This document shows positions 8,119 to 16,193 of a DNA stretch of 34,469 bases, one piece after another. The first letter of the stretch is position 1. Each line of letters opens with the position of its first letter. The notes beneath the pieces are model-generated. The model was not told where the DNA came from. It saw nothing but the letters and a program-made list of their open reading frames with translations, and did not search any database. The translations under genes were made by a program, and so were the position numbers. Origin of the DNA: an uncultured Chloroflexales bacterium (GTDB lineage: Bacteria > Chloroflexota > Chloroflexia > Chloroflexales > Chloroflexaceae); assembly GCA_937967405.1 (NCBI GenBank), contig CALCJV010000136.1, positions 1 through 34,469 on the forward strand, in the 5' to 3' direction.

Positions 8119-9465
8119 TTATTGCCCCCGCTGCCACGCCGCAATCGCCAAGCCGGATGCCACTCCGGTGAATACATCCATCTCGTGCAGCTTCTCCGCT
8201 CCGAATTTCTGGCTAAGCAGGCGCACAAAACGCGGAACCCGTGATGAGCCACCTGTGCGTAGCACTGTGTCAATTGCAGCGGGGGTCAGCCCGGCAGCGG
8301 CAAGGACCCGATCAATGCAGTGCTCAACGTCGCGCACATCTGGCCCAATCAGGCGTTCAAAATCCCAGCGGGGCAACGGCTCATCAATCGCAATGTCTTC
8401 ACGGTGCAAGCTGATCACAGCCTCATGGCGATCACTCAAGGCAATCTTGGCCTGCTCCACCGCCTCATACAGCAGCAAGCCGTAATTGCGCCGCACCAGT
8501 GCCCGCAACGCCCGCAGCTGCTCAGGGCGATCACTCATGCTGATCCCCTCATCAATAATATCGAGATAGCGCGGCTGGGTCAGATCAACGATACTCTGCC
8601 ATTCGCTGAGGTGTTCGAGCACATGCACCGGAAACGGCAGCTTGCGTGGGCCGAACGTTGCTCCCTCCCCAAAGTGTTTGAGCATGCGCCCCATCACGAT
8701 GCGCTGATCGAGCACATCACCGCCGACGGGCACGCCATCGGTGGCGAGCACATGCGTCTGACCGTGCCGCTCAATCTGCATCACCGTCAAGTCCAACGTG
8801 CCCCCACCAAAATCAAACACCAGCACTCGCTGCGCGTGGCGGCTTTGGCGGGCATAGCTCAGGGCTGCGGCCGACGGCTCCTCAAGGAAGGTGACTTTGG
8901 GCAGCCCGGCGAGCTTGCAGGCGTAGCGCATACGCTTGAATGCCAGCGCATCGGCCGCTGGATCGCTGGCATAATGCACGGGTCGCCCAACTACCACCCC
9001 CGTAACCGGCTGCCCAAGCTGATCTTGCACCCGCAACACGATCAGGCGCAACACCAACGCAATCAGCTCTTCGAGCGTATAGGCCCGCCCAAACACATTG
9101 GTATGGGTAAAGCCCGCATCACGTAGCCCCGATTTGAGCGATTGGAACAGCCGCCCCGGTGGGTTATCATCTACATAGGCGTACAAGGCTTGGCTCACGC
9201 TCGTATCCAGATCGGCAAAGGTCAGTTCGGCATCACCAATATACTTCCACGCATAATCTATTTCGCGCCCCACATTGCCTTCCAGAAAGCGATCTATCGC
9301 CTCGCGCCCGATGTAGGCGACACCCTCGCGGGTGAGAAACAGGCTGGAACGCAGGAGCCGTGGATTGGCCGTGTTACGTGGATCGAGCGGCAGCAGGGTA
9401 ATTGTGGAGCCATCGTATACCGCCACACTCGAATTGGTTGTGCCAAAGTCAAGCCCAATCTGCAT
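8119..9465 (-). CDS. Hsp70-family actin-like ATPase (YegD-like, no substrate-binding domain)
   Basis: The 448 residues cover only the nucleotide-binding domain of Hsp70. Visible are phosphate-1 GLDFGTTNS near the N-terminus, phosphate-2 VFDFGGGTLDLTV, and the adenosine motif RTGGSSRVPRF near the C-terminus. The protein stops where DnaK would continue into the beta-sandwich and lid, matching the length of YegD-type proteins, whose clients are unknown. ATG 9465 was chosen because AGGAGA lies just upstream and the protein then begins exactly at the fold; upstream codons to 9507 would overlap the promoter. It diverges from the small gene at 9588. Confidence 0.9.
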   Translation of the reverse strand: MQIGLDFGTTNSSVAVYDGSTITLLPLDPRNTANPRLLRSSLFLTREGVAYIGREAIDRFLEGNVGREIDYAWKYIGDAELTFADLDTSVSQALYAYVDDNPPGRLFQSLKSGLRDAGFTHTNVFGRAYTLEELIALVLRLIVLRVQDQLGQPVTGVVVGRPVHYASDPAADALAFKRMRYACKLAGLPKVTFLEEPSAAALSYARQSRHAQRVLVFDFGGGTLDLTVMQIERHGQTHVLATDGVPVGGDVLDQRIVMGRMLKHFGEGATFGPRKLPFPVHVLEHLSEWQSIVDLTQPRYLDIIDEGISMSDRPEQLRALRALVRRNYGLLLYEAVEQAKIALSDRHEAVISLHREDIAIDEPLPRWDFERLIGPDVRDVEHCIDRVLAAAGLTPAAIDTVLRTGGSSRVPRFVRLLSQKFGAEKLHEMDVFTGVASGLAIAAWQRGQ

Positions 9466-9506
9466 ACGTCTCTCCTGAGATGTCGGGTGTCTTCTGCCAA
9501 ATAGCA

Positions 9507-9535
9507 ATGGTAGTTGATTCAGCAGCAGCTGTCAA
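9507..9535 (-). promoter_or_regulatory. Promoter of the Hsp70-like gene
   Basis: On the minus strand TTGACA (9535-9530), a 17-base spacer and TACCAT (9512-9507) precede the start codon at 9465 by about 40 bases. It physically overlaps the opposing plus-strand promoter. Confidence 0.6.
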
Positions 9536-9544
9536 TGGTATAAT
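9514..9544 (+). promoter_or_regulatory. Extended -10 promoter of the small Pro/Ala-rich gene
   Basis: TGGTATAAT (9536-9544) is an extended -10. TTGATT at 9514-9519 is a possible -35 with a long 19-base spacer. It overlaps the divergent Hsp70-like promoter, so the two may compete. Confidence 0.6.
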
Positions 9545-9587
9545 AGGCGTAATTGGTGCGCTACCCACACAGCGAGAGGAGCGAAGG

Positions 9588-9935
9588 ATGGCACGCAGTA
9601 TGTGGCAGCAGATTGTCAAACGGATCAATACTGAGTATGAGCGGCGGCTCCGGATCGCCAGTGATCTCGCCCCTGATGGCACGACGAAACCCTACCACGC
9701 TCCGCACGCCGACGACACACCCACGCTGATCGTTGAACAAGCGCAGGAAGATTACCCCAACGCCACTAGCACTGTGCTGATTGCCCGCTCCACCCCAGAA
9801 TCACCCGCACCTGCCCATCCGCCACACAGCGACTCCCCCGCCTTGTCGGCGGGGCCGCCTGCCCAAGATCACGCCCCCGCCGCTGACGCGGATGCGGTAG
9901 AGATCACCAATATTCCACGCGGAACCCGTCCCTGA
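9588..9935 (+). CDS. Small Pro/Ala-rich protein of unknown function
   Basis: The 115-residue product begins with a short amphipathic helix-like segment (about residues 1-25, MWQQIVKRINTEYERRLRIA). It continues as low-complexity Pro, Ala, Asp and Ser sequence, probably disordered. There is no signal peptide or membrane segment. GAGGAGCGAAGG lies directly before the ATG and a promoter lies 45 bases upstream, so the gene is probably expressed. An open frame extends upstream to 9402 but would start inside the Hsp70-like gene. I do not recognise the family; divergence from the Hsp70-like gene is the only functional hint. Confidence 0.7.
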   Translation: MARSMWQQIVKRINTEYERRLRIASDLAPDGTTKPYHAPHADDTPTLIVEQAQEDYPNATSTVLIARSTPESPAPAHPPHSDSPALSAGPPAQDHAPAADADAVEITNIPRGTRP

Positions 9936-9966
9936 GTATTCTCGGCAGCAGGCTCTTCCCATCTTA

Positions 9967-9988
9967 AAAATGAGCAGCTGCTCATTTT
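9967..9988. terminator. Perfect 22-base palindrome with A and T flanks, likely terminator
   Basis: An exact palindrome begins AAAATGAGC and ends GCTCATTTT, giving a 9-bp stem with a 4-base AGCT loop. The A- and T-rich ends resemble a bidirectional intrinsic terminator placed 32 bases after the small gene. It also sits 25 bases upstream of the next -35, so an operator role is possible. Confidence 0.6.
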
Positions 9989-10012
9989 CGGCGGTTCAAT
10001 GCGCGAACCATC

Positions 10013-10040
10013 TTGACACATATGTGAAGCAGCGTACAAT
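10013..10040 (+). promoter_or_regulatory. Promoter of the DUF4397 surface-protein gene
   Basis: TTGACA (10013-10018), a 16-base spacer and TACAAT (10035-10040) make a good promoter. Transcription would start near 10047, about 210 bases before the start codon. Confidence 0.65.
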
Positions 10041-10046
10041 ACACAT

Positions 10047-10258
10047 GGGGCGAGGTTAGCCTGTTACAAATTTTAAACAAGTTAGGATGGCCCCATAAGG
10101 CGGAAGTGTGTCCAAAAAAATCGTGCAGAAGTTGTATGGCTCGCAGCAGACAGGATGTGTAGCAGCTGTGGCATTGTGTTGCACACATATTTCGGCCTAC
10201 CTACCCAATTGCTGGACCTGCAACAGGAAGTTCATTATTTCGCCACAAGGAGGAAAAG
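10047..10258 (+). promoter_or_regulatory. Long untranslated leader with a 5' hairpin
   Basis: This stretch holds no convincing gene. ATGGGGC (10045-10051) can pair with GCCCCAT (10090-10096) to form a 7-bp stem at the very 5' end, enclosing an AT-richer loop. An A7 run follows at 10114-10120, and AAGGAGG (about 10248-10254) precedes the GTG start. I could not match it to a known riboswitch. It may stabilise the mRNA or regulate translation of the wall protein. Confidence 0.4.
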
Positions 10259-11791
10259 GTGAAGTTTAGTTTACGCATGTTCATGATGTTGCTCGCTGTG
10301 TTAATGGTCGGGGCACTCCCCCCACAGTTTTCAGTTAAGGCCCAAGAAGGCACGACCCTGCTGCGGGTGGTGCATGCCTCACCGGATGCGCCCGCAGTAG
10401 ACATCTACCTAAACGGTGAAGCAGCCCTGCGCGATGTACCGTTCTTTACCGCAACGGGCTACATCGAGCTACCCGCTGGAAGCTATACGGCTGCGATTGT
10501 GCCCGCCGGAGCCTCACTGGCTGATGCCGTCTTGACCGCAGACGTAACCCTGATGGCCGGCAAGACCTACACGGCCGCTGCGGCCGGTGCACTGGCTGAG
10601 CTGAAACTGCTGGCATTCGAGGACAACCTCGCCCCAACGGCTGAAGGTGAAGCTCGCGTCGCCGTGTATCACCTCTCACCTGATGCCCCCGCTGTGGATG
10701 TCAAGCTAGCTGATGGCACACCACTTCTTACCAACTTGCCCTTCTCCTTCGTCGGTACGCTGGATGTGCCCGCCGCCACGTATGACCTGATCGTGACCCC
10801 CACCGGTAGCGATGCCGTGGTCCTCAATCTGGCCGGCACGATGCTGGAAGCCGGCAACCTGTACAGCGTCTTTGCGACCGACTTCGTGAGCAACCTAACA
10901 GCGAAGATCGAGGTAACGAACCTGACCCAAGCAGCGGCCACTCCCGATGAGCCGATGCCCGCACCAATGCCAGAGCCGACAGCGGAGCCGATGCCCGAAC
11001 AGCCAGCCGTACCTGCGCTCCCCGCCAGTGTGCGGGTGGTACACGCCTCACCCGATGCCCCCGCCGTGGACGTGTATGTGAATGGCAATCTGACTCTGAG
11101 CAACGTGCCCTTCTTCACCGTCAGCGATTACCTCGAAGTACCGGCTGGCACGTACCGCATTCAAGTTACGCCAGCGGGAGCCGCACCCGACGCTGCTGTG
11201 ATTGATGCCAATGTCGAAGTGCTGCCCGGCCGCGCCTACACCATCGCTGCAACCGGCTTCGTTGCCAACATTGGCGCAAGCATCTTCGATGACAACCTCA
11301 GCCCCACCAACGATGCCCGCCTGACGGTCTACCACGTTGCGCCCGATGCAGGCCCAGTAGATGTCAAGCTGGCTGATGGCACCCCCTTGATTCGGAACTT
11401 GGACTTCCTTGAGTACGCCACGCTCGAAGTGCCGCCGGGCACCTACAGCGTCAACGTTACGCCGGCGGGCAGCGATGCAATCCTGACCGGCTTGACTGAC
11501 GCAACGCTGGAAAGTGGAGTCTTCTACGGTGTGTTCGCCTTCTTGACACCGGGCGCACTGGCTCTCGATGTTGTGCCTGTGCGCGTGAGTGAGGGTGTTG
11601 CCGCGCAGCCCGATCCGACCCCGCCGCCGGTAGCCATCCCCATTCCGGCTCCCGAACCCACACCTGTGCCGCCAGTGCGCCTGCCAGACACGGCAACCGG
11701 TAGCACTGTCCCGATGGGTGGCTTGGTTGCTACCGCACTGTTGCTGATCGTTGCGGGTGGAGCTGCACTGGCTGTGCGTCGTCGCCGCTAA
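10259..11791 (+). CDS. Secreted, wall-anchored protein with four DUF4397 repeats
   Basis: The 510 residues start with a signal peptide (charged MKFSLR, hydrophobic core, cleavage likely after VKA at 28). Four DUF4397 domains follow at about 34-115, 131-215, 257-340 and 352-435. They are arranged A-B, Pro-rich linker (about 226-256), A-B: A units share RVVHASPDAPAVD and B units share VYH.(S/A)PDA..VDVKLADGTPL. A second Pro-rich segment (450-473) leads to LPDTA (475-479), a membrane helix and RRRR, a sortase-type sorting signal. DUF4397 domains are immunoglobulin-like surface modules of unknown ligand. The GTG start at 10259 has AGGAGG upstream. No sortase gene is in the window. Confidence 0.9.
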   Translation: MKFSLRMFMMLLAVLMVGALPPQFSVKAQEGTTLLRVVHASPDAPAVDIYLNGEAALRDVPFFTATGYIELPAGSYTAAIVPAGASLADAVLTADVTLMAGKTYTAAAAGALAELKLLAFEDNLAPTAEGEARVAVYHLSPDAPAVDVKLADGTPLLTNLPFSFVGTLDVPAATYDLIVTPTGSDAVVLNLAGTMLEAGNLYSVFATDFVSNLTAKIEVTNLTQAAATPDEPMPAPMPEPTAEPMPEQPAVPALPASVRVVHASPDAPAVDVYVNGNLTLSNVPFFTVSDYLEVPAGTYRIQVTPAGAAPDAAVIDANVEVLPGRAYTIAATGFVANIGASIFDDNLSPTNDARLTVYHVAPDAGPVDVKLADGTPLIRNLDFLEYATLEVPPGTYSVNVTPAGSDAILTGLTDATLESGVFYGVFAFLTPGALALDVVPVRVSEGVAAQPDPTPPPVAIPIPAPEPTPVPPVRLPDTATGSTVPMGGLVATALLLIVAGGAALAVRRRR

Positions 11792-11826
11792 ATCGTAGGC
11801 TGGACCCCTTCCGCGCCCGATCCACC

Positions 11827-11854
11827 GACAGCCACCCTATTTGGGGTGGCTGTC
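11827..11854 (+). terminator. Strong hairpin after the DUF4397 gene
   Basis: GACAGCCACCC (11827-11837) and GGGTGGCTGTC (11844-11854) form an 11-bp perfect stem with a six-base loop, 35 bases after the stop. The T-run is weak (cgacttgtgt). Confidence 0.7.
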
Positions 11855-11858
11855 CGAC

Positions 11859-11887
11859 TTGTGTAAACAGCATAACTCTGATATTAT
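11859..11887 (+). promoter_or_regulatory. Promoter of the DUF1269 gene
   Basis: TTGTGT (11859-11864), a 17-base spacer and TATTAT (11882-11887) lie just after the terminator hairpin and about 70 bases before the ATG. Confidence 0.55.
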
Positions 11888-11957
11888 GCTACTGTAAACC
11901 TCAGAGATTCATCATGCATCTGGACAATCTTAATGGATGGAAAAGGAGCAACGAACG

Positions 11958-12455
11958 ATGAGTACAATGGTGGTGCTTGGATTCAAGAACGAAGATGGAG
12001 CCTCACAGGCAATGAGCTGGCTGGCTGAAGCGCAGAAGCAAAAGCTGATTGTCCTGCTCGATGCAGCAATTGTGACGCGCAAGCAGGACGGCAAGCCGAA
12101 GATCAAGCAGCTCCACAATCTGGTGGCTGGTGGGGCACTTGGTGGGGCATTCTGGGGGATGCTGGTCGGCTTGATTTTCCTGATGCCGTTCTTTGGGGCG
12201 GCCGTCGGCGCAATGAGCGGAGCGATTGGAGGCTTGTTCAGCGACATCGGCATTAGCGACGACTTCATCAAGAAGACGGGCGAATCAATCCAGCCGGGCA
12301 CGTCGGCTCTCTTCCTGCTGGTTGCCGAGGCCACCGTAGACAAGCTCGCGGAGAAAGCCAAAGCAGACAACGTCGAATTTGAGATCATCTCCTCCTCGCT
12401 CAGCAATGAGCAGGATGCCGCTCTCCGCGAAGCCTTCGGAGTGGATGCCGACTAG
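11958..12455 (+). CDS. DUF1269 membrane protein
   Basis: The 165-residue protein matches the DUF1269 plan. It has an N-terminal alpha/beta segment (VVLGFKNEDGASQAM...LDAAIVTRK), a central Gly-rich hydrophobic hairpin (about residues 55-95, GGALGGAFWGMLVGLIF and GAAVGAMSGAIGGLF), and a C-terminal soluble domain ending EIISSSLSNEQ. The glycine zipper suggests insertion or packing in the membrane. Function of the family is not established; it is often found with stress genes. ATG 11958 is favoured because AAAAGGAG lies upstream at 9-base spacing; an ATG at 11937 lies before that site. Confidence 0.85.
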   Translation: MSTMVVLGFKNEDGASQAMSWLAEAQKQKLIVLLDAAIVTRKQDGKPKIKQLHNLVAGGALGGAFWGMLVGLIFLMPFFGAAVGAMSGAIGGLFSDIGISDDFIKKTGESIQPGTSALFLLVAEATVDKLAEKAKADNVEFEIISSSLSNEQDAALREAFGVDAD

Positions 12456-12517
12456 GCACCGAGCTACGAGCGCATAGGTGCACTCTGAATAAACATGCGG
12501 CATCAATAATCAGCTAA

Positions 12518-12544
12518 AGCCGACTGTGGGTACCATAGTCGGCT
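12518..12544 (+). terminator. Hairpin terminator after the DUF1269 gene
   Basis: AGCCGACTGTGG and CCATAGTCGGCT form a 12-bp stem (one G-T wobble) around a GTA loop, followed by a mixed sequence containing TTT. Confidence 0.65.
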
Positions 12545-12584
12545 CGCTGTTTGAACTGATCTAACTAAGGGGAAGGACAGTACT

Positions 12585-12950
12585 ATGCGGCTTCTTATCC
12601 GCTGGCTGATCACAGCGATTGCACTGGTGGTAGCGGCGTGGGCCGTGCCCGGCATCACTATCACGAACGATAGCGGCTGGCTCGCAGTCCTTGTCATGGC
12701 GGCGATGCTTGGCTTGGCCAATGCCTTCTTGCGTCCCCTGCTTACGCTTCTCTCGTGCCCAATGGTGCTCTTGACGCTGGGGCTGTTTCTCTTTGTCGTC
12801 AATGCACTCACATTTATGTTCGCGTCTTGGGCCGCACAAACCTTGTTTGGCGCAGAGTTTGTGGTGGATGGCTTCTTCTCCGCAATGTTCGGCTCGATTA
12901 TCGTGAGTATTGTGTCATTCTTTCTGTCAGTGTTCCTAGCCGACAAGTAA
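12585..12950 (+). CDS. YvlD-like small membrane protein (phage-holin-4-type family)
   Basis: The 121-residue product has four hydrophobic segments: about 5-25, 32-50, 55-80 and 92-117. It carries the family-typical AMLGLANAFLRPLLTLLSCP, in which Asn-Ala-x-Leu-Arg-Pro is conserved. Despite the phage-holin family name, these are chromosomal proteins linked in Bacillus to envelope stress. GGGGAAGGA precedes the ATG. It follows the DUF1269 gene but has a terminator between, so it is likely transcribed separately. Confidence 0.88.
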   Translation: MRLLIRWLITAIALVVAAWAVPGITITNDSGWLAVLVMAAMLGLANAFLRPLLTLLSCPMVLLTLGLFLFVVNALTFMFASWAAQTLFGAEFVVDGFFSAMFGSIIVSIVSFFLSVFLADK

Positions 12951-13043
12951 TCACCCCAGCGCAGCGCACGATTGCCTGTAGCTGAGCCACACGGGGAGAC
13001 GAAGCACGCGAGCATTGCTTTCATCCCCCCTACCATCCCCACC

Positions 13044-14969
13044 CTACTTCAGCCGTTCGCGGGCTTCGGCGAAATTCTTGTAGAACTGCTGCCCCATCTG
13101 CGCGGCCGCGAACTCCTCGCCAAGCTGCATCCGGAAAAAAGCATTCGTCGAGTAGCGCGTCGAGGAGAGGAAGTACTTCTCTTGATTCTGGCGCACCATC
13201 TCAAAGAAGATCGGCTTGGCCCGCAAGCCAAGCGTGAAGTTATCGTAGTTGACGATCACATTTACCTTGCGCCCCAAGCTCGCAAACCACTGATCGAGGA
13301 ATGTGGCTAGCTCATGGGCATCCGCCTCCGTCACCAATGACAACCCCTCGAAATTGGCATACGCCACATTCTCCTCTGGATTGTAGCTGACCCGCTCCGC
13401 CAGCGGCTTAACCGACGAATCACGCAGCCCCATCACCTCTGGGCGAAAGATGCGTTCATCCATCAGCTTCAGATCAGCTGCGATACGCGGGCGGAACTCC
13501 ATCTGCGCCAGCACATCCCGCTCGAGATCAATGCCGGGCGCAATCTCAACAAGCTCTAGCCCTCCATCCACCAGCCGCAGCACACAACGTTCAGAAATGA
13601 AGTAGACCGGCTGCTTGCGTCGGGTGGCAAAATCGCCACTGAAGGTTACCTGCTCAACCTGCTTGATGTACTTCTTAATCTTCCCTTCACGGACAATCTG
13701 CAACTGGCCATCGGCCACCACGATCTCGCTGCCTACGGTGAACGTCCCCAGAAAAAACAGGGCTTTAGCGTTCTGGGTAATATTGATGAAGCCGCCCGCA
13801 CCCGCAAACTTCGGCCCAAACTTGCTTACATTCACGTCGCCATTCTCATCCACCTGTGCTGCACCAAGAAAGGCTTGGGTCAAGCCGCCACCATCATAGA
13901 AGTCGAACTGCTCCGACTGCGTGATGATTGCTTCTGGGTTAGCTGTTGCGCCAAAGCTCTTGCCACTGGCCGGAATGCCACCCACGCCGCCCGGCTCAAC
14001 CGTCAGCGTAATCAGATCAAGGATGCCCTCTTCATTGGCAACGGCCGATATTCCTTCGGGCATGCCGATACCCAGATTGACCACCGCATTGATCTGCAAG
14101 AACATTGCTGCTCGCCGCGCAATAATCTTGCGATCATTTAGAGGAAGCGGCTCAATCTGGTCGCGGGCGACCTTGATCTCACCCGTATACGCTGGGTTAT
14201 ACACTTCGCCAAACGTTTGCATATGCAGTTCGGGCGGAGCTACCACCACCGCATCCACCATCACGCCGGGAATCTGCACCTCACGCGGGCTGAGCACATG
14301 GCTCGTCGTAATCCGCTCAACTTGGACAATCACGATCCCGCCGGAGTTCTTGGCCGCAGTGGCCATCGCAAGGCTATCCAGCGTGAGCGGCTCATGCTCC
14401 ATCGTGATGTTGCCCTCCTCATCAGCAGTCGTGCCCCGTACAATGGCCACATTGATCGGGAAGGCATGGTAAAACAGATACTCTTTACCACGCAGCGTCA
14501 CCACCTCAACCAAATCTTCGGTCGTGATGCTGTTCATCTTGCCCCCTTCGAGACGCGGGTCTACAAAGGTCTGCAAGCCAACGGTTGTAATCACGCCCGG
14601 CTTATGCCCCGCAATCGCCCGATACAGGTGGGACACCACCCCCTGCGGCAGGCAGTAGGCTTCGATCTTGCCCGCTAGGGCCAGCTGGCCCAATTTGGGG
14701 GCTAGCCCCCAGTGCCCGCCAATCACACGCCGCAGCAAGCCTTCATGGGCGAAGTGGTTCAAGCCTTTGTCGCCGCCATCGCCCTGCCCCGCCGCATACA
14801 GCAGCGTCAAGTTACGCGGGCTACCCGTCTTCAGAAAGCGTTGCTCTAATGCTATCGCAACTGCTTCAGCAAAACCTGTCCCGATAAACCCCCCAGTGGC
14901 GATCACATCGTTGTCCAGAATCACCTGCACCGCTTCGTCAACCGAAATCACCTTGTTGCGTCTCATCAT
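13044..14969 (-). CDS. Acyl-CoA:carboxylate CoA-transferase (YdiF/propionate CoA-transferase type) with C-terminal extension
   Basis: The 641-residue protein fuses the alpha and beta halves of family I CoA-transferases. The alpha half (about 1-270) has [10 protein letters not shown] and YAAGQGDGG. The beta half (about 275-515) has [10 protein letters not shown] and the catalytic glutamate Glu325 in [10 protein letters not shown]. It should exchange CoA between an acyl-CoA and a free acid such as acetate or propionate through a glutamyl-CoA intermediate. Usual members are about 520 residues; this one has roughly 125 extra (516-641) including [13 protein letters not shown] and a Phe/Tyr-rich tail. 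AAGGGGA precedes tandem ATG codons. It lies downstream of the PqqD-like gene, with no obvious metabolic partner nearby. Confidence 0.9.
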   Translation of the reverse strand: MMRRNKVISVDEAVQVILDNDVIATGGFIGTGFAEAVAIALEQRFLKTGSPRNLTLLYAAGQGDGGDKGLNHFAHEGLLRRVIGGHWGLAPKLGQLALAGKIEAYCLPQGVVSHLYRAIAGHKPGVITTVGLQTFVDPRLEGGKMNSITTEDLVEVVTLRGKEYLFYHAFPINVAIVRGTTADEEGNITMEHEPLTLDSLAMATAAKNSGGIVIVQVERITTSHVLSPREVQIPGVMVDAVVVAPPELHMQTFGEVYNPAYTGEIKVARDQIEPLPLNDRKIIARRAAMFLQINAVVNLGIGMPEGISAVANEEGILDLITLTVEPGGVGGIPASGKSFGATANPEAIITQSEQFDFYDGGGLTQAFLGAAQVDENGDVNVSKFGPKFAGAGGFINITQNAKALFFLGTFTVGSEIVVADGQLQIVREGKIKKYIKQVEQVTFSGDFATRRKQPVYFISERCVLRLVDGGLELVEIAPGIDLERDVLAQMEFRPRIAADLKLMDERIFRPEVMGLRDSSVKPLAERVSYNPEENVAYANFEGLSLVTEADAHELATFLDQWFASLGRKVNVIVNYDNFTLGLRAKPIFFEMVRQNQEKYFLSSTRYSTNAFFRMQLGEEFAAAQMGQQFYKNFAEARERLK

Positions 14970-15032
14970 CTGTGTGTTCCCCTTTTGTGTGTTGCAACCT
15001 CATCCCACTTCGATGGGTCATTAGGGTGCGGA

Positions 15033-15317
15033 TCAGCGCAAGGACAGTAAGCCCCGTTGGATTAGCACGCCCACAAAATGCAACGTATCCGCTTCGGCTT
15101 GGGCCTGCGTGACAACATATTCATGGGAGATCGTCGCGGCAATCTCGCGCACGCTGCGGCTGCCATCAGCCAACTCCCAGATGCGCCGCCCAACCGCGTT
15201 AATCGCCCGCACACTACCCTGCTGCGGCAGCAACAGTACCAACTCATCGCCAATCGGTTGGGCAAGCGCAGCTGGGCTTGGCTGGGGGTAGCTCTCAAGG
15301 GCAAGTACCGTGTTCAT
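15033..15317 (-). CDS. PqqD-like peptide-binding protein
   Basis: The 94-residue protein matches the PqqD/RiPP recognition fold: a beta-rich N-terminus, then INAVGRRIWELADGSRSVRE and a helical C-terminus with the DTLHFVGVLIQRGLL pattern. PqqD-type proteins bind precursor leader peptides for modifying enzymes. ATG 15317 overlaps the stop of the S24-like peptidase gene as ATGA, so the two are coupled. No precursor peptide, radical SAM enzyme or B2-type protease is visible beside them. Family call is good; RiPP involvement is inference. Confidence 0.83.
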   Translation of the reverse strand: MNTVLALESYPQPSPAALAQPIGDELVLLLPQQGSVRAINAVGRRIWELADGSRSVREIAATISHEYVVTQAQAEADTLHFVGVLIQRGLLSLR

Positions 15318-15838
15318 CGGTGGCTCCGCGCCTGCCAGCCAGCAAGACCAATCAACCCGCGCCGCACCAGTTGGGTCAGCCCACGCACGCCTACCGAAAC
15401 GACACCAAGCCGCAGCGCGGCGGCATCAAGGCGGCTGAGGTTCAGCTGCCCAGAGCGCAACCAGCGCGGTTCTGCAAAGGGGGCATGGGCTGGGCGCAGA
15501 ACAGCTTGCACGCGGCCGAGCAGCGCCGCAGCGGCAAGCGGCGCATCGCTCTGCACACAGGCATCGCCGCGAGTGTAGAGGTGCGTAGCCGAACGGGCGA
15601 GCAGCCGGTGGGTACGGAGCTGTGCTGGAGTTGCCGAATCGTGAATAACAAGGATGTCGCCCACCTGCACATCCAGCGGCGCAACCCGCTCAACAAGGAT
15701 GCTATCGCCCGCACGGAGCAGCGGGCGCATGCTGTCGCTCACTACCTCGACCTGAAGCTGTGCCCCAAGTGGCAGCTGCGCGACTAGCTGGGCAACCACG
15801 CCCATCGGAATAGGTTGAGTTGCGGCTGGGTCTACCAT
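15314..15838 (-). CDS. S24/S26-type signal-peptidase-like protein without membrane anchor
   Basis: The 174-residue protein carries the LexA/signal peptidase core. It has the nucleophile Ser36 in VVSDSMRPLLRAGD, VGDILVIHD, a THRLL motif with His77 where SipW-type enzymes have their general base, and YTRGDA near 88-93. Bacterial type I peptidases use Lys; the His places it with the archaeal/SipW type. No N-terminal membrane helix is visible, so it may act in the cytoplasm or be recruited. ATG 15838 has GGAG eight bases upstream; the GTG at 15853 abuts AAGGAG and is unlikely. Overlap with the PqqD-like gene suggests joint function in peptide maturation. Confidence 0.82.
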   Translation of the reverse strand: MVDPAATQPIPMGVVAQLVAQLPLGAQLQVEVVSDSMRPLLRAGDSILVERVAPLDVQVGDILVIHDSATPAQLRTHRLLARSATHLYTRGDACVQSDAPLAAAALLGRVQAVLRPAHAPFAEPRWLRSGQLNLSRLDAAALRLGVVSVGVRGLTQLVRRGLIGLAGWQARSHR

Positions 15839-15961
15839 CGCCCGTTCTCCCACACCTCCTTACGCCTGCATCCTCCCCCTCGCCGAGCAATGCCCTTGGG
15901 CAAGCACCCTGCCCCGCTCACCGTCCGACGGTAAACGGCGTAGTGACCCGCACACTATACC

Positions 15962-16165
15962 TTAGCCATACGACTCCGGGCTACTGTCGGAGGTGCGTTG
16001 TTCAGCACGCGCCACGCTCTCAAGCCGCAGTGGGTTGCGCTGCGTTACCCGCAGCATCTGGTTGCAATCCCGATGAGCGCACACAATCCGCGAACCAACC
16101 TGCACATACGCTTGCACCCCCAGCTTTTGCTTGCCACACGGGCATTTCACCACTTCCACCGCCAT
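15962..16165 (-). CDS. Small zinc-ribbon-like protein, unknown function
   Basis: The 67-residue product has four cysteines, Cys8 and Cys10 (KCPCGK) and Cys29 and Cys34 (VCAHRDC), plausible as one zinc ribbon, followed by a charged Ser-rich tail. GGGAGG lies nine bases before ATG 16165. It starts 28 bases after the ftsY stop on the same strand, so it is probably cotranscribed with ftsY. Spacing between the cysteine pairs differs from LysW and FmdB. No function can be assigned. Confidence 0.7.
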   Translation of the reverse strand: MAVEVVKCPCGKQKLGVQAYVQVGSRIVCAHRDCNQMLRVTQRNPLRLESVARAEQRTSDSSPESYG

Positions 16166-16193
16166 TCGTGTCTGCCTCCCCGTTGCTCTCTGC

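Noticed and set aside
8320..9126. 268-codon plus-strand open frame inside the Hsp70-like gene
   Set aside because: It is an antisense shadow: the opposite strand encodes clear Hsp70 motifs and this frame has no ribosome site or recognisable domain.
9982..10188. 68-codon minus-strand open frame in the leader region
   Set aside because: It runs across the promoter and leader of the DUF4397 gene, has no ribosome site, and has a Cys/His-rich composition without motif.
10047..10258. Known riboswitch or 6S RNA in the leader
   Set aside because: No conserved core of a known class could be matched and the only clear stem is a short 5' hairpin.
12585..12950. Phage holin implying a prophage
   Set aside because: The family name is historical; the gene is a YvlD-like chromosomal membrane protein and no phage genes surround it.
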